A stretch of 64,000 nucleotides of DNA, taken from the NCBI GenBank assembly GCA_902363625.1, contig CABJAS010000004.1:218816-282815 (forward strand), written 5' to 3'. The DNA comes from Clostridiaceae bacterium (GTDB taxonomy: Bacteria; Bacillota_I; Bacilli_A; Erysipelotrichales; Coprobacillaceae). Under the pieces are notes generated by a model, which was given only the letters and a program-made list of their open reading frames with translations, was not told where the DNA came from and searched no databases. The position numbers and the translations under genes were made by a program. Positions 51,797 through 61,975 of the stretch are shown in pieces; the first letter of the stretch is position 1, and each line of letters starts with the position of its first letter.

Positions 51797-52804
51797 ATGA
51801 ATACAATAATTATAAATCGAATTTTAATGCATATGATGGATTTTGAACATCATCAGATTTTCTTTTCTGATGACTTTTTAGAATTAAGTCCGACGATGCA
51901 GGAATATTATGACAAAAAACTGGAAAAAGCATGGTTGAGTCCGCAGTTAAAGGAGTTAACTTTGGGGGATTTTGCTCCCATTATTTTAAGAAGCAAGGAT
52001 ATGGTTGAAGATGATGATAAATTTTTTCAGCACGCTAAATCGATTACACAGGAATTGTTTGATTTAGGAAAGATGATCCAGTTGATGCCAAATTGCAATA
52101 TTATATTTGTGGAATGCAAAATTGATGGAATGAAGCACATGGTCATCATTAAATTGAATTATAAATTAGCGCCGGTCAATGTACTAGAAGAAGATGAAAA
52201 TGGAAATAAAGTAGTAAGAATCACAAATCGCCAAACTGTTCCGACAAAAACAGCGAATGTCGAAGAAGCTATATTGGTGAATGTGGAGGACAACCGTGTT
52301 TATCTTATAGAGAAACGTTTTGAAATTGACGGACGTCCTGATTATTATTTGAATCCGCAATACATCAAAGGGGAACCTAAGATGACGGATAAGCAAAAAG
52401 TATCTCTTTTAAATAAGACGATTACTAAAATCGAAAGTCAGTTTGGAGTAAATGAGTTTGAGCCAAAGGCACTGATTAAACAGGAAATGGCAAATCGTGT
52501 TTTAGATCATCAGGATATTAAACCGCATGAAATTGCATCGGTCATATTAGAAAGAGACTATAATGCAAAAGAAGAAGCCTTAGATATCTTGACAGACTTA
52601 GGTATTACAGAAGAAGATACAATTTCACAGAATTTTGAAACAGTAGAAAAATTATCTAAATGCAAACTTGTTACAGATACTGAGATTGAGATTACATTGA
52701 ATGTCAGTGACTATCTTGAGCAGAATCATATAAAAAAGACACGCCATGAAGATGGTACCTATACAATCGTATTAGAAGATATCCATGATATAACATTGAA
52801 ATAA
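51797..52804 (+). CDS. Nucleoid-associated protein (NdpA/YejK-like)
   Basis: 335 aa. The pattern (INRILMHMMDFEHHQIFFSDDFLELSP ... FIMIQ-like NCNIIFVECKIDGMKHMVIIKLNYK ... EEAILVNVEDNRVYLIEKRFEIDGRPDYYLNPQYI) matches 37-kDa nucleoid-associated proteins, which bind the chromosome. The C-terminal third is divergent. ATG 51797 follows GGGTGGGTGA; the frame back to 51779 overlaps a -10-like GATACAAT. Single gene, followed by a hairpin at 52809-52855. Confidence 0.78.
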   Translation: MNTIIINRILMHMMDFEHHQIFFSDDFLELSPTMQEYYDKKLEKAWLSPQLKELTLGDFAPIILRSKDMVEDDDKFFQHAKSITQELFDLGKMIQLMPNCNIIFVECKIDGMKHMVIIKLNYKLAPVNVLEEDENGNKVVRITNRQTVPTKTANVEEAILVNVEDNRVYLIEKRFEIDGRPDYYLNPQYIKGEPKMTDKQKVSLLNKTITKIESQFGVNEFEPKALIKQEMANRVLDHQDIKPHEIASVILERDYNAKEEALDILTDLGITEEDTISQNFETVEKLSKCKLVTDTEIEITLNVSDYLEQNHIKKTRHEDGTYTIVLEDIHDITLK

Positions 52805-52808
52805 ATTT

Positions 52809-52855
52809 AACCTCCTGTTTGCCCTTGTTTACTGTATAATATGGGTAAGGAGGTT
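52809..52855 (+). promoter_or_regulatory. Read-through hairpin that covers the next RBS
   Basis: AACCTCCT (52809-52816) pairs perfectly with AGGAGGTT (52848-52855), the ribosome site of the VOC gene, and is followed by TTCTTT. A promoter -10 (TATAAT, 52835-52840) lies in the loop. Transcripts reading in from the upstream gene could fold the site shut or terminate, while those starting at the internal promoter lack the left arm. Confidence 0.5.
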
Positions 52856-52861
52856 TTCTTT

Positions 52862-53221
52862 ATGGCAATTGAATCAATCGTTAATTTTTATCCTTGTAAA
52901 GACATTGAGGAAACAACGGAGTTTTATTTAAAGGTCATTGGACTCACTTTGTTTCAGGATCAAGGAAAAGCAAGAATTTTTGATAGTGGATATGGCTATT
53001 TAGGGTTTTGTCAGTATGATCATGGTATGCTGGCAACGCAGACCTGTATTTCTTTTAATTTAAAGGATCAAAAAGAAGTAGATGATTATTATGCTAAGTT
53101 TAAAGAACTGAATGTGGATGGATTGATTCCGCCTAAAATGCATGATCAGTTTGATGTCTATTCATTCTTTATGAGAGATCCCAATGGCTATCAGATTGAA
53201 TTTCAAAAAATTAAAAAATAG
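52862..53221 (+). CDS. VOC (glyoxalase/dioxygenase-like) protein
   Basis: 119 aa. SIVNFYPCKDIEETTEFYLKVIGL, YLGFCQYDHG and FFMRDPNGYQIEFQK follow the vicinal-oxygen-chelate fold. Probable metal ligands at the termini (Glu in QIEF) are present. The substrate is unknown; fosfomycin resistance or glyoxalase roles cannot be assigned. The start at 52862 follows AAGGAGG. Confidence 0.82.
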   Translation: MAIESIVNFYPCKDIEETTEFYLKVIGLTLFQDQGKARIFDSGYGYLGFCQYDHGMLATQTCISFNLKDQKEVDDYYAKFKELNVDGLIPPKMHDQFDVYSFFMRDPNGYQIEFQKIKK

Positions 53222-53247
53222 TGTAGCTTTAAGTTACACTATTTTTA
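53216..53247. terminator. Bidirectional terminator
   Basis: AAAATAGTGTA and TACACTATTTT pair across GCTTTAAGT and are flanked by A and T runs, serving the VOC gene (+) and the YtaF gene (-), whose stop codon lies inside. Confidence 0.88.
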
Positions 53248-53869
53248 AAACAGCAAGTATAATCAATAATACTCCGGATAGCCAGGAAAGATCCAAATCC
53301 AATCGTTCGGATAGCTTTTTGCCTAAATAACTTCCAAGTGCGATGACGATTAAATTAACAATTAACGCACATAAAAGAATTTCTGCTGGATGGATGATAC
53401 TTAATCCCACGCCCAGTCCTGCAGCTAAGCTGTCAAGTGATAGGGCAACGGCAAGGGAAAGTGCCTCCTTTGGCGAAAGGGTATGAGAACGATCGTAGTC
53501 TGCTTTGGTTGGGGTAGCATAGACTTGCAGGATCAATGTTAATTGTTTGGTGGTAATAGATATAGGTTTATCAGAACCTCTTTTAATTAAGGCTTTCATG
53601 GAGCTGTCATAAAGTTTGATGACTCCAAGAATAAAGAGTAGAGTAAAGCAGAATAAAGAGGTGACGGGTGGTGGGATGATTGTTTTAATCATTGCCCCTA
53701 AGCCAAGGGATATCCCTAAAAATGTACACCCGATAACACTGATGATGGCAGCAGAAGAAACTGGAATCTTGATTTTACTGCTACCATAGGCAAAACTAGC
53801 CACAAAAGAATCGAGAGATAAAGCTACGACAAGTAGCAGAATTTCACTGAGATATTGTAGAACTGCCAA
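53234..53869 (-). CDS. ytaF: YtaF family sporulation/manganese-type membrane protein
   Basis: 211 aa, six membrane helices in two repeats, each with the motif [VA]-A-L-S-L-D-S (VVALSLDSFVASFAYG near residue 15 and AVALSLDSLAAGLG near 140). Related to MntP manganese exporters; YtaF in Bacillus is expressed during sporulation, but its transport substrate is not settled. The start is TTG at 53869, six bases after AGGAGGGG; there is no ATG at a usable distance. Confidence 0.85.
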   Translation of the reverse strand: MAVLQYLSEILLLVVALSLDSFVASFAYGSSKIKIPVSSAAIISVIGCTFLGISLGLGAMIKTIIPPPVTSLFCFTLLFILGVIKLYDSSMKALIKRGSDKPISITTKQLTLILQVYATPTKADYDRSHTLSPKEALSLAVALSLDSLAAGLGVGLSIIHPAEILLCALIVNLIVIALGSYLGKKLSERLDLDLSWLSGVLLIILAVLKIV

Positions 53870-54001
53870 GAAAATCCCCTCCTAAATTAAGATATGTTTA
53901 AAAAGAGGAAGAGGTTGGGAATTTGTCTTTATTGATGGGCAAAAGTGGTTAATAATACGCAAAAGAAAGTAAATCATGTATAATGAGTGATAGGTGATAA
54001 T

Positions 54002-57000
54002 ATGGAAATCGTAATTGGAAAACAATGGAAAGAAAAAACAGACTATTATATTAAAGAAAGCTTATCAAAGCCTTCTGTTTGGCTGGTGGATGCTGCGGTT
54101 AAGGAAGAATATGAAAAGATGCTGCTGGAAGCCAGCGAAAACAAAGCGATCCTGCTGCAAAGTGTAATGACTTTTGATGAGTTTTATAATGATCTGCTTT
54201 TTTCACAGCAGTTTTTTAAGCGTCAGGTTATAAGTCCTATTCAGTCATTATTAGTGATTTATGAGATTTTATCGGATTATGATGGAGAGATTATTCAATG
54301 CGTGGATAATGGTATTTTACAGCAGCTGCATCATGTGTTTTCTTGCTTCAAACGCTATAAAAGTAATTTAGAGTTATTGAAGGAGGTAGAACTGCCGGCT
54401 TTCTCGAAGAAAAAATTGGAAGAATGCGGACAATTATATCAAAAATATTTAGCGAAACTGAAAACATATGGCTGGCGAATGAAGGAAGATTATGAATCGG
54501 AACCGGTTAAAATAGATAATACGATTCATTTTTATATTGATCAGATCGAAGAAGTGGATGAGCAGATGATGAGTCTGATTCGTAAGATGACACATTGTAC
54601 GATTCTATTGACTTGTGATGATCAGGAGGATGCGTATACGCATTTTATAAAAAAAGAATTGAAGAGGTGGAATACAAAAATTATTTCATTTGATGAAACT
54701 GTAAGTCCGTTTAAAGAATATCTGATACAGAGTTATCAAAATTTGAAAGCACCTGATTATTCTTTAGATTATCCTCTGACGGGAGTAAAGGCGGTTAATC
54801 AGAATGCGGAGATTTGGCAGCTAGCCGTTGACATCTATCATTTGATTGCCAGTGGTCAAGCTCAGTATTCTGATTTTGCAGTATACTGTACAAGTCAGGA
54901 TTATTTTGAGAAAATAGAGACGATTTTTAAACTGCATCGGCTTCCTTGTTTTATTGCAAAGACAATACCGATTTATCAAAGCCGAATTGCCATGCTTGTT
55001 AAAAGCTTATGGCTGTATGCGAAAACTGCCGATGAAATGCATTTAATAACTTTATTTAGAAGTCATCTTTTTAAAGGAGTTTTTTTGGATTCCAGAATTG
55101 ATCTGTTTGAAAAGCAGCTAAAAACAATGCGTTCTTGCACTTTAGAAGATTATCAAGAAGCAAAAGCAAACATCGACCGACTGACAGCAGAAATGAATTC
55201 TAAAGATTATGTCGATCAAAAAGTGGGTTGTTTAATTCTTTGGCTGGAAGAAATGGACATAGAAAAAGGGGGAATTGATGAATTAGAACGTACCTGCTTA
55301 TCTCAAACATTGGAATATTTAAAACAGTTTGAAATGCATATCAAAATGGACCAAAATGATTTTCTCGACATGTTGTCAGCATACTATACATTGCACGCTC
55401 CAAAAATAGAGAAAACAATGGATATGATTACAGTTGCCATGAACGATGCAGTGGTGACACCGGCAAAACGCATTTATATCTTAGGCTGTAATGAGAATAG
55501 TTTTCCAACTGTTGAGAATGACAATGAATTGATATTAAATGATGAGTATATTGCTTGTGAAGAGGCAGGAATCCATTTGGGATTAAATTTATTTGAGCGT
55601 ATCGAGGTACAATATCTGCAATGGTTTAAATTGTTTTATTTAGAAAAGAAGGTGACTCTTTCTTATATTACAGGCTCATTGGGAGGAGATGACTTTTTAC
55701 CTTCTAGTCTTTATTTAAATTTCATGAAACAATTTAAAGGCAAAGAAAAAATTATTGGACAGACACGACGTTTGAGTGATGTGACTACACCGGAAGCATC
55801 TTTAGATATCGCTCTTCATTATGGAGATACTACGGAGTCTATTCAATCTGTCCGTGTTTTAGCGGATCAATATCGACATAATAAAAATCAGCCGGCACCA
55901 ATCAATGTGGCATTGCTTGGACAGCTGATCGATAAAAATGGACAAAAAGCTATTTCTCCAAGTGAATTAGAGACTTACAATGGCTGTCCATTCAAATATT
56001 ATATCCGTTATGGGTTAGGTATTTATCCTTGGCAGGATCGCACATTAAAAGCAAATGATTTTGGTACTATTGTCCATGATGTTTTGGATGTTTTAAGTGA
56101 TCTGTATGATGGCAAGAAAACAATCGAAGATTATTTGACAGAATACCGGATTGCAGATGTGTATAACCCCTACGAAGAAAATATTTATCCTTTCATTTGT
56201 GACAGTGATGTCTTAAATGAACACGACCAAGGGTTATTTTTAATCATTCATCATATTGCGAATGAAAAAATCGATCAGAGTCAGCTGACAGCCAGCCAGC
56301 AGTATCTGTTTTATAAACTACAGCATGACTTATTCAATACGGTCAAAATCTTGATTTATCAAATGTCGATCAGTGATTTTTCTATTACTGATCATGAACA
56401 ATGGATAGAAAAAAATAATGGAGAATTTCTGCTTCATGGACGTATTGACCGTGTTGAGCAGTATCAGCAGTATATAAAGGTAGTAGATTATAAATCTTCT
56501 CAGAAAGCTCTGGATCTTTGCTTAGCAACACTAGGGTTTAATATTCAAATGCTGCTTTACTTAGATATGGTATGTCAGGATAAGGCATTGGAAAAAGGCG
56601 GAGTGCTTTATTTTAATACAAAACAGCGGGTAGTAAAGATGGATGAATATCTCTATGAGGATGGATTGGATTTCGAAGAAATTGTAAAGCTGTATAAAAT
56701 GGAAGGCTATATAAACAGTGAAGAAACATTGATTAAGGCAATGGATCGTCACTATGATCCTAGTGTGATTGCAAATGTTAAATTTGTTAAAAGTAAAGGG
56801 ACATATACAGGGAATTTATTGGATCGGGAAAGTTTTGATTGCTTATTGGAGAAAGTTAATCTGCATGTAGAAACATTACTGGATCGCATTTATCATCAAG
56901 GAGATATCCGTATTTTCCCTAGCCATCATGATGCACCTAAGATTAACATGCTGGTGAATCCATGTACATACTGTGATTATGATAGTGTATGTCTGAAGGA

Positions 57001-57085
57001 TGTCTTCTATAATGAAAATAATGAAATTGAATATATAGATCCAAAAACCATGCTGAAAATTTTAGGAGGGGAACAACATGATTAG
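54002..57085 (+). CDS. addB: ATP-dependent nuclease subunit AddB
   Basis: 1027 aa. Partner of AddA in resecting double-strand breaks for RecA. The helicase-like N-terminal part is degenerate, with no Walker A Lys, as in the AddB/RexB family. The C-terminal nuclease motif is present (GRIDRVE ... VVDYKSSQKALDL), as are the cysteines of the family's [4Fe-4S] cluster: one in YNGCPFKYYIRYG and three in NPCTYCDYDSVCLKD. Translation starts at 54002 after TAGGTGAT; the MIGDN extension is not supported. It overlaps addA by 8 bases. Confidence 0.9.
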   Translation: MEIVIGKQWKEKTDYYIKESLSKPSVWLVDAAVKEEYEKMLLEASENKAILLQSVMTFDEFYNDLLFSQQFFKRQVISPIQSLLVIYEILSDYDGEIIQCVDNGILQQLHHVFSCFKRYKSNLELLKEVELPAFSKKKLEECGQLYQKYLAKLKTYGWRMKEDYESEPVKIDNTIHFYIDQIEEVDEQMMSLIRKMTHCTILLTCDDQEDAYTHFIKKELKRWNTKIISFDETVSPFKEYLIQSYQNLKAPDYSLDYPLTGVKAVNQNAEIWQLAVDIYHLIASGQAQYSDFAVYCTSQDYFEKIETIFKLHRLPCFIAKTIPIYQSRIAMLVKSLWLYAKTADEMHLITLFRSHLFKGVFLDSRIDLFEKQLKTMRSCTLEDYQEAKANIDRLTAEMNSKDYVDQKVGCLILWLEEMDIEKGGIDELERTCLSQTLEYLKQFEMHIKMDQNDFLDMLSAYYTLHAPKIEKTMDMITVAMNDAVVTPAKRIYILGCNENSFPTVENDNELILNDEYIACEEAGIHLGLNLFERIEVQYLQWFKLFYLEKKVTLSYITGSLGGDDFLPSSLYLNFMKQFKGKEKIIGQTRRLSDVTTPEASLDIALHYGDTTESIQSVRVLADQYRHNKNQPAPINVALLGQLIDKNGQKAISPSELETYNGCPFKYYIRYGLGIYPWQDRTLKANDFGTIVHDVLDVLSDLYDGKKTIEDYLTEYRIADVYNPYEENIYPFICDSDVLNEHDQGLFLIIHHIANEKIDQSQLTASQQYLFYKLQHDLFNTVKILIYQMSISDFSITDHEQWIEKNNGEFLLHGRIDRVEQYQQYIKVVDYKSSQKALDLCLATLGFNIQMLLYLDMVCQDKALEKGGVLYFNTKQRVVKMDEYLYEDGLDFEEIVKLYKMEGYINSEETLIKAMDRHYDPSVIANVKFVKSKGTYTGNLLDRESFDCLLEKVNLHVETLLDRIYHQGDIRIFPSHHDAPKINMLVNPCTYCDYDSVCLKDVFYNENNEIEYIDPKTMLKILGGEQHD

Positions 57086-60000
57086 TCCGTTTAATGATGA
57101 ACAGGCACAATCCATTGCAACACGAGGTGTAAGCATACTTGTATCAGCACCAGCAGGAAGCGGTAAAACAAAGATTTTGGTCAGCCGTATCATGTCTTTG
57201 CTGATGGAGGATGGTTATCATGTTGATGAATTTTTAGTGTTAACCTTTACTCAGGCTGCTGCCGCAGAAATGAAACAGCGTTTATTGTTTGCGATAGAAG
57301 ATGAACTAAAGAAGGATTTGGAACCTTCGGTATATGCTCATTTATTAAAACAAAAGGAAAAGATTCCGTATGCTTATATCACGAATTTTCATGGCTTTTG
57401 TTCACAGTTATTAAAAAAATACGGTTATTTAATTCAAATTGAAGCAGGTTTTGATATTTTAAGCGAGTCGGCTTTATTGAAACATCAGGTGTTGGATGCG
57501 TGCATTGAAGAATGGTGTCAGGAAAAGGAATTCACTGATTTTATTTCATTATATTTTAATGATATGCGTTTTGATGGTTTTAAATCTATTGTTTTAGAGC
57601 TGTATGAGATGATGCATTCGATTGATAATGTTGACCGTTTTGTACAGTATATTAAAGAGCAAATTTATGAAGATTATATGGATAGTGATCAAGATTTAAC
57701 GACTTGGCAGATTTTCCCGGAAATAAAACGTCAGCTCAAAAATGCTGCAATCAGTGGCTATAATAATCTTATTGATCTTGCCAAGTTTGCAGAAGAGAAA
57801 GGAATTTCCGATTTCTTTATTCGTCCCGAAGAACAAAGCAAAAATAATGCAGCTTTACCGGTGCCGTTTGAGACGATGCAGGACTATTTCAAAGAACGCT
57901 TTCAACTGCTGAATCAGGATTATTGTGCTTATGATCATTTCCGTCAGGTATCTTTAAAAAATTCGGATAAAGCGTATACAATGAAGTGGGATGAGGATAT
58001 CAAACCTTTTCAAAAGGAATTTAATAGTAAGAAAATCGGTGTCACTAAGCCTTACTTGGAAAAGGCTAAGGTTTACTTGCCGGAAGATGAAAATGCATTT
58101 AAGATGATTTTAAAAGAATCTTACTATGTTATCGAAATGCTTCTAGGAAAACAGGGGCTTGTTCAGCGGTTTAAAATAGCTTATCAAAAAGAAAAGAAGG
58201 CACAGCATATTTTGGACTTTAATGATTTAGAGCAGTTCACGATTAAATTGTTGCAGCCACAATATCATATTTCCGAACTGCTTTATCATAAATTAAAAGA
58301 AATTATGATTGATGAATACCAAGATACGAATCAAATTCAAGAAACAATTATCGGATTGATCAAAGATTACCAGACACCCTCTATTGTTGCATTTAGAGTT
58401 GGCGACATGAAACAGTCGATTTACCGTTTTCGTCAGGCTGATCCTCAGCTTTTTAAAGAAAAGTATGATCGATACAGCCTGAGTCTTGAGGAGGCAAATT
58501 CAACAGGAGAATTGCGAATAGATCTGCGTTTTAACTATCGTTCTAATAAGATTGTGTTGGACAGCGTTAATTATATCTTTAATCAGATCATGGATAATCA
58601 GGTAGGCGGGTTGGAATATCTTCATGATGCCTCCAGCCATTTAAACTATGACTATCTGCGTAAAGAACGTTGCCCCTCTCTGGAGCAATTACCGGATGTT
58701 ATCCGTAAGTGTGATGAGCGTTATCAGGCTGAAACACGTTTTGACAGCGAGGTGTTATTAGTAGATGATACTCAGACGGGAGAATTGAAAGCAGCAGAAT
58801 ATGAAGCACACATGGTGGCTCAGCGTATTCAAAAATTAATCAGTGAGGAAACTGTGGACGGCTATGACGGTAAACCAAGAAATATTAATTATCGGGATAT
58901 TGTTGTTTTAATGCGTTCTACTTCTCTGTTTTTAACGTTTAAAAAGGTGTTCGATCAATATCAGATTCCTAATCATATTGTTTTGTCTCAGGGGTATTTA
59001 AACGCTGTAGAGATTATTAGTGCAATTACACTTTTAAAAGCACTCATCAATCAGTATGATGATGTGAGTCTGCTGTCAATGCTAAGAGGAAACTATTTAT
59101 TTAGTCATTTTGATGAAGATCTGATTATGAAAGTGCGTTTGATGAATAAAGAAAAGCCCTTAATGGATAACTTAAAGCAATATATTGAATCGCAAAGGGA
59201 AGATAGTCAGCAACTGATGGATTTTAAAGATCAATATGATCAGCTGCGTGAACGCATGTTAGAATTAAAGCCAAGTGCTTTTTTAAGAGAAACACTGATA
59301 GTCAGCGGATATCGATTGTTTGTTAGTCAGTTGATTAACGGAGAACAACGTGTCGCTAATTTAGATTTATTAGTTGAGGAATTTGCTCAGCTTGAAAATA
59401 AAGAGGATATTTTTGCCATTGTAAAACGTTATGAGCAAATGATGGAAAAACAAACGGCTTCATCTCCGGCACAAATGATTTCCGGCAGTGACAATGTAGT
59501 CCAGTTTATGACGATTCATAAATCCAAAGGCTTAGAATTTCCGATTGTTTTTGTCAGCAATATTGATAAAGGATTTAATAAACAGGACAGTACAAAGCGT
59601 ATTTTAATCGATAAACAGTTGGGAATTGCGGTAAAGCTACGAACAAAAAAGAGTGTTGAAATACACAATGGGAAATGGGTGGATCAGATTATTGAATATG
59701 AAAATCCTTATCGCCGATTACTCGCTGCAAGACAGACTGAGGAGGCAATCAATGAGGAAATGCGTATCTTCTATGTGGCATTGACACGTGCTTCTCAAAA
59801 GCTGATTATGAGTGGAGTGGGGCATTTAGAAACACTGATAGAGTGGCAGCAAAAAATTCTATTGAACGAAGACCCTGATATTTATGATGGAAAAGAAAAT
59901 GAACACTTGCTGCTTTACTATAATGCGCGCAAAGCAAATTCATATTTAGATTGGATTGGACTTTCACTGATGCGTCACCCACAAATTATTGAACAATATA

Positions 60001-60800
60001 AGCATCTTGATTTAGAGGACTATCCAATCATTAAAACTAACTTTGAAAAGATCGAACAATTATCTTCTACACGTCGCTATTGCTTTGACAATACGAAGGC
60101 GTCTAAATTTACGATTCACTTTTTAAGTCCGGCAGAAATAGAAGCAACGATGGAAAAGCAAATGCCGAAACGTATCTTTAAAGAGGAAAATCAGCCGATA
60201 CATTATTTACCGCTGCCAGAAGTATCAGAAATACCGGTTACGACCAGTGCTACTAAACTGCAAAAGGAAGCCGATAACCACGATTATGGCTACACGCCGA
60301 TCATAAATGTTCATAAGGAAATGAGCGCAGCGGATAAAGGGACATTAGTTCATTCCTTTTTTGAATATCTGCCTATGGATGGAACTTCTGTATCGTCAAT
60401 GATTAGTCAGTTGTATGAAAAAGGACTGTATGATGAAAATGAAAAATCAGTTTTGATTTCTTATCAAGATAAGATCGAAGCTTTTATGCAAAGTGATTGT
60501 TTCAAAAGAATGAAAGAAGCAAAACAACTGTATAAGGAAAAAGCATTTAGTCTGTTAGATGATCAGACGCATCAGATTGTACATGGGATTTTTGATGTTC
60601 TTTGTATTGAGGAGGATCGAATCACTGTTATTGATTATAAAACAGATCGTGTTAAACCGGATACTAAGGAACACTATTTGATTGAAAATCATCGTGTTCA
60701 AATGGAATATTATAAATTAATTTTAAAAAGAATGTATCCGCACTGCCAGATCGAAGTGATGGTCTATTACTTGGAAATCGGGCGCTATGTCATTTTGTAA
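57078..60800 (+). CDS. addA: ATP-dependent helicase/nuclease subunit AddA
   Basis: 1240 aa. UvrD-type helicase: Walker A SAPAGSGKTK, DEYQDTN (Walker B region), VGDMKQSIYRFRQADP, HKSKGLEFPIVF and EEMRIFYVALTRA. The C-terminal RecB-like nuclease has VIDYKTDRV. With AddB it unwinds and trims broken DNA ends until a Chi-like site. RBS AGGAGGGG lies inside addB, so the two are coupled. It ends about 40 bases before the coiled-coil gene. Confidence 0.96.
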   Translation: MISPFNDEQAQSIATRGVSILVSAPAGSGKTKILVSRIMSLLMEDGYHVDEFLVLTFTQAAAAEMKQRLLFAIEDELKKDLEPSVYAHLLKQKEKIPYAYITNFHGFCSQLLKKYGYLIQIEAGFDILSESALLKHQVLDACIEEWCQEKEFTDFISLYFNDMRFDGFKSIVLELYEMMHSIDNVDRFVQYIKEQIYEDYMDSDQDLTTWQIFPEIKRQLKNAAISGYNNLIDLAKFAEEKGISDFFIRPEEQSKNNAALPVPFETMQDYFKERFQLLNQDYCAYDHFRQVSLKNSDKAYTMKWDEDIKPFQKEFNSKKIGVTKPYLEKAKVYLPEDENAFKMILKESYYVIEMLLGKQGLVQRFKIAYQKEKKAQHILDFNDLEQFTIKLLQPQYHISELLYHKLKEIMIDEYQDTNQIQETIIGLIKDYQTPSIVAFRVGDMKQSIYRFRQADPQLFKEKYDRYSLSLEEANSTGELRIDLRFNYRSNKIVLDSVNYIFNQIMDNQVGGLEYLHDASSHLNYDYLRKERCPSLEQLPDVIRKCDERYQAETRFDSEVLLVDDTQTGELKAAEYEAHMVAQRIQKLISEETVDGYDGKPRNINYRDIVVLMRSTSLFLTFKKVFDQYQIPNHIVLSQGYLNAVEIISAITLLKALINQYDDVSLLSMLRGNYLFSHFDEDLIMKVRLMNKEKPLMDNLKQYIESQREDSQQLMDFKDQYDQLRERMLELKPSAFLRETLIVSGYRLFVSQLINGEQRVANLDLLVEEFAQLENKEDIFAIVKRYEQMMEKQTASSPAQMISGSDNVVQFMTIHKSKGLEFPIVFVSNIDKGFNKQDSTKRILIDKQLGIAVKLRTKKSVEIHNGKWVDQIIEYENPYRRLLAARQTEEAINEEMRIFYVALTRASQKLIMSGVGHLETLIEWQQKILLNEDPDIYDGKENEHLLLYYNARKANSYLDWIGLSLMRHPQIIEQYKHLDLEDYPIIKTNFEKIEQLSSTRRYCFDNTKASKFTIHFLSPAEIEATMEKQMPKRIFKEENQPIHYLPLPEVSEIPVTTSATKLQKEADNHDYGYTPIINVHKEMSAADKGTLVHSFFEYLPMDGTSVSSMISQLYEKGLYDENEKSVLISYQDKIEAFMQSDCFKRMKEAKQLYKEKAFSLLDDQTHQIVHGIFDVLCIEEDRITVIDYKTDRVKPDTKEHYLIENHRVQMEYYKLILKRMYPHCQIEVMVYYLEIGRYVIL

Positions 60801-60840
60801 AAAAGTATGATATAATGCTTTAAAAGATAGGGGATGAAGT

Positions 60841-61767
60841 ATGGATAAACAGTATGACATAAAAGAAGTAAGAGAACGTTTTAACCGCTATAATCGTTTG
60901 GAGAAACTAATTCAGGAAAAAGGGAGACAGTTGGCTGTACAAAGAGATCGATTGAGTGATTTATATCGCCAATTGGAAAAAGAAAATCGTGATGTAGAGG
61001 AATTGGAACGTGCTTCATTTTCGTCTCTGCTGGCACGAATTACCGGTCAAATGGAACAAAAGATGGAAAAGGAAGTTCAAGAAGCGAGAATTGTTGAACT
61101 GCGTTTTAATGATGCAAAACGTGTAGAAAAAGAACTTCTTGAAGAATTAACTAAACTAAAAGATGAACAATATCGTTTACGCAATGTAAAAGAAGAGTAT
61201 AAAATTGCTTTATCTATGAAAAGAGATCAATTAAGTCCATCACAGTTAGAAGAGATGGATCGTTTGCAAGATGAACTTCATGATTGTCAAAGTACAATTA
61301 AGGAATCTAAAGAAGCATTAGCTGCCGGAGAAGAAGCAAAAGAACTGGTAGAACGAGCACAGCGTTCTTTGAGTTCGGCTCAGAACTGGGGAATTGTAGA
61401 TATGATCGGAGCTTTAGACTTTATTGCAGATATGGCAAAATATCAAAAAATAAACGAAGCTAAACAATTGATGAATGAATTGCAAATGGCATTGCGCCGT
61501 TTTAAGACAGAGCTTGTTGATGTTAATTTTGATGCCAGGTTTGTGGTAAATATCAGCTCGTTCGATACAATGATGGATTTTTTCTTTGATAATATGTTCT
61601 TTGATTTTATGGTGCAGTCAAAGATCAACGACGCTAAGAGACAAATGGATGGCATTTATGATCAGATCAATAATATCATGGCTGAATTAGAATCCATAAA
61701 TGATCGTAATACAAATAAAATCTCCGAATTGAAAGAAAAAATAAGACAATTCATTGAAGAAGCCTAA
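60841..61767 (+). CDS. Coiled-coil hypothetical protein
   Basis: 308 aa, almost wholly charged helix with long heptads (~15-180) and a short hydrophobic-aromatic insertion (~245: FDTMMDFFFDNMFFDFMVQ) that breaks the coil. No signal peptide. The family is not recognised. A TATAAT at 60811-60816 lies 24 bases before the ATG, so it has its own promoter despite the addAB neighbours. Confidence 0.7.
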   Translation: MDKQYDIKEVRERFNRYNRLEKLIQEKGRQLAVQRDRLSDLYRQLEKENRDVEELERASFSSLLARITGQMEQKMEKEVQEARIVELRFNDAKRVEKELLEELTKLKDEQYRLRNVKEEYKIALSMKRDQLSPSQLEEMDRLQDELHDCQSTIKESKEALAAGEEAKELVERAQRSLSSAQNWGIVDMIGALDFIADMAKYQKINEAKQLMNELQMALRRFKTELVDVNFDARFVVNISSFDTMMDFFFDNMFFDFMVQSKINDAKRQMDGIYDQINNIMAELESINDRNTNKISELKEKIRQFIEEA

Positions 61768-61790
61768 AAGAGTCGAAGGACTCTTTTTTT
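61767..61790 (+). terminator. Terminator of the coiled-coil gene
   Basis: AAAGAGTC, loop GAAG, GACTCTTT, followed by a long T run. The gap to 61976 has no gene seen. Confidence 0.88.
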
Positions 61791-61975
61791 TGCTCTTGAC
61801 TTGTACCTTCACATAAGCAAGATTATAATAAAAGTATCATCAGTTTTAGGAATGAAGAAATGAGGATTTATGCAAAGTTCTGTCTAATATTCAAGACAGA
61901 CTGATAATGGAATTATAGAAATCAAATAGGAGTCATAAATAGATATTTATAGCTCTTTTGTTTAGGAGAACAGAT

